Origin: Streptomyces sp. NBC_01431
Lineage (GTDB): Bacteria; Actinomycetota; Actinomycetes; Streptomycetales; Streptomycetaceae
Assembly (NCBI RefSeq): GCF_036231355.1
Contig: NZ_CP109496.1
Location: forward strand, 7,006,001 to 7,070,000
DNA length: 64,000 bases
Direction of reading: 5' to 3'
Every line of letters starts with the position of its first letter. Within the stretch, counting starts at the first letter, position 1. The position numbers and the translations under genes are program-made. Below the pieces are notes generated by a model, which saw only the letters and a program-made list of their open reading frames with translations, did no database searches and was not told where the DNA came from. Below are positions 62,849-64,000 of the stretch, piece after piece.

Positions 62849-64000
62849 ATGCCAGCTGTACTGATCGTCGGCGGGGGACTGGCCGGTCTGACGGCCGCGC
62901 TGTGCCTGGAACACCACGGCGTCGACTACGTCCTGGTGGAGCGGGGCGCCGAGCCGACGGTGCTGCCCCGCTCGCGCGGCATGCACACCCGCGCCGTGGA
63001 GATCTTCCGCCAGCTCGGCGTCGAGGACGCCGTGCAGGCCGCGAGCGCGACCGCCCTGAAGATGGGCAGGTTCGGCGGCGCGCGCACCGGCCGCAGCATC
63101 GCGGACTCCGAGGCGCTCGACCTCAGCCACGTGCTGGCGACCGGCGCCATGGTCGGCGCGGACGCAAGCCCCTCCGCCTTCTGCTTCTGCCCCCAGGTAC
63201 TCCTGGAACCGGTCCTGCGCGACCTGGCCGAACAGCGCGGCGGCGACATCCGCTTCGGCACCGAACTGACCGCCTTCACCCAGGACGCCGACCAGGTCAC
63301 GGCCACCCTGACCGACCGTTCCTCGGGCCGTACGAGCACCCTGCGCGCCGACTACCTCCTCGCGGCCGACGGCGGCGGCAGCCCCATACGCACCGCGCTC
63401 GGCATCACCAGCACCACCCGCCCCGCAACCCATCACTACCTCAACCTCTACTTCCGCGCCGACCTCAGCGACCTGGTGCGCGACCGCACGTTCAGCCAGT
63501 GCGAGATCACCGGTCCTGAGGTGTCCGGGCTCTTCCTGGCCAAGAACAACACCGACGAGTGGTCCTTCCACCTCGCCTACGACCCGGAGCGCGAGAGCCC
63601 CCGCGACTACCCCGACGAGCGGTGCCGCACCCTGCTCCGCACCGCCATCGGCGCGAACGACCCCGCCCTGGACGTCGACCTGCTCGCCCGCGGTGTCTGG
63701 GACACCGCCACCGCGGTCGCCGACTCCTACCGCCGCGGCCGGGTCTTCCTCGCCGGGGACGCCGCTCACCGTCATGCCCCCTGGGGCGGCTTCGGTGCCA
63801 ACACCGGCATCGCCGATGTCCACAACCTGGCGTGGAAGCTCGCCGCCGTGCTGCGCTCACAGGCGCCCGACGCCCTCCTGGACACCTACGAGCCCGAACG
63901 CCGGCCGTGCGGTCTGCGCGTCGCCGAACAGGCCTGGCTGCGCACCGACTTCCGCGCGCGGTACGCCATCCGTACGCCGCACAACGCCGAGGCGGTGGAC
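62849..64000 (+). CDS. FAD-dependent aromatic monooxygenase (PheA/TfdB type), 3' end beyond window
   Basis: 384 codons visible from ATG 62849, GGGGGAG 6 nt upstream, open to the right edge. FAD-binding VLIVGGGLAGLTAALCLEHHGVDYVLVERG with GxGxxG, the DG motif YLLAADGGGSPIRTALGI, and the second FAD contact RVFLAGDAAHRHAPWGGFGANTGIADVHNLAWKLA. These are the class A flavoprotein monooxygenase motifs seen in phenol hydroxylase and polyketide hydroxylases. Substrate cannot be told. A palindrome just upstream suggests control by a repressor. Confidence 0.92.
   Translation, partial: MPAVLIVGGGLAGLTAALCLEHHGVDYVLVERGAEPTVLPRSRGMHTRAVEIFRQLGVEDAVQAASATALKMGRFGGARTGRSIADSEALDLSHVLATGAMVGADASPSAFCFCPQVLLEPVLRDLAEQRGGDIRFGTELTAFTQDADQVTATLTDRSSGRTSTLRADYLLAADGGGSPIRTALGITSTTRPATHHYLNLYFRADLSDLVRDRTFSQCEITGPEVSGLFLAKNNTDEWSFHLAYDPERESPRDYPDERCRTLLRTAIGANDPALDVDLLARGVWDTATAVADSYRRGRVFLAGDAAHRHAPWGGFGANTGIADVHNLAWKLAAVLRSQAPDALLDTYEPERRPCGLRVAEQAWLRTDFRARYAIRTPHNAEAVD

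Noticed and set aside
1..64000. tRNA, rRNA, transposase, integrase or prophage genes
   Set aside because: I looked for T-loop sequences, ribosomal RNA signatures, DDE or tyrosine/serine recombinase motifs and phage structural genes, and saw none.

Overview
The window is about 70% G+C, with codon third positions almost all G or C, GTG starts common, and purine-rich Shine-Dalgarno sites or promoter-proximal leaderless starts. Together with the gene families present (DUF6421, DUF5134, DUF6332, ROK regulators, PadR/TetR/ArsR/MarR regulators, MsiK-dependent sugar ABC modules, deazaflavin-dependent nitroreductase family), this points to a Streptomyces or close relative, in a chromosomal region of ordinary metabolic and regulatory genes. 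I see no tRNA, rRNA, CRISPR array, insertion sequence or prophage.

Layout. 1-5.6 kb: a degenerate CbiX-like chelatase (cut by the left edge), a BadF/N-acetylglucosamine-kinase-like protein, uracil-DNA glycosylase, a BNR-repeat protein, and a TetR regulator divergent from a class II aldolase around a perfect 24-bp palindrome. 5.7-9.4 kb: an Old Yellow Enzyme divergent from an ArsR regulator across twin operators, then an FprA-type ferredoxin reductase behind a TetR regulator. 9.5-16.1 kb: HAD, PAP2, M56 peptidase, DUF5134, VOC, GNAT, glycerophosphodiesterase, PadR and a second HAD. 16.3-25.0 kb: a conserved housekeeping block: DUF6421-SDR-threonine aldolase, transglutaminase-B3/B4, PlsC-type acyltransferase, thioredoxin-like protein, a flavin reductase behind a cysteine-ending leader peptide, and etfBA. 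25.1-28.2 kb: a citrate-lyase-like aldolase and a membrane Ser/Thr kinase.

28.2-36.1 kb is an alpha-galactoside module: LacI regulator, ROK sugar kinase, secreted GH27 alpha-galactosidase, and an ABC importer (lipoprotein plus two permeases). The LacI gene ends in a 48-bp unit repeated in tandem. 36.3-41.4 kb holds a two-gene RNA-repair cassette (Rnl1-type ligase plus T4 Pnkp-type kinase-phosphatase), a truncated 2OG-Fe(II) oxygenase pseudogene, a TmrB-Nudix fusion and a metallo-beta-lactamase-fold hydrolase whose start lies in a 15-bp inverted repeat. 41.5-44.3 kb: an M20 dipeptidase divergent from a geranylgeranyl-reductase-type flavoprotein.

44.8-49.5 kb is a second sugar ABC operon, ending in a GH4 glycosidase. 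Neither sugar importer carries an ATPase, so both probably share an MsiK-type ATPase encoded elsewhere. 49.5-64 kb: deazaflavin-dependent oxidoreductase/TetR, a two-component system, MarR, an MFS exporter with a ROK regulator, a TetR-DUF4865-phosphotriesterase operon, a SHOCT protein, an RsbW-like ATPase, a cysteine-synthase-like PLP enzyme, a tandem universal stress protein and an FAD monooxygenase cut by the right edge.

Regulation is unusually readable. Many divergent pairs carry palindromes, and about ten genes have a TAnnnT -10 hexamer 6-8 nt before the start codon without a Shine-Dalgarno site, which suggests leaderless mRNAs. The most interesting items are the leader-peptide attenuator before the flavin reductase, the RNA-repair cassette, the TmrB-Nudix fusion, the 48-bp repeats, and the coupled DUF6421-SDR-threonine aldolase operon.
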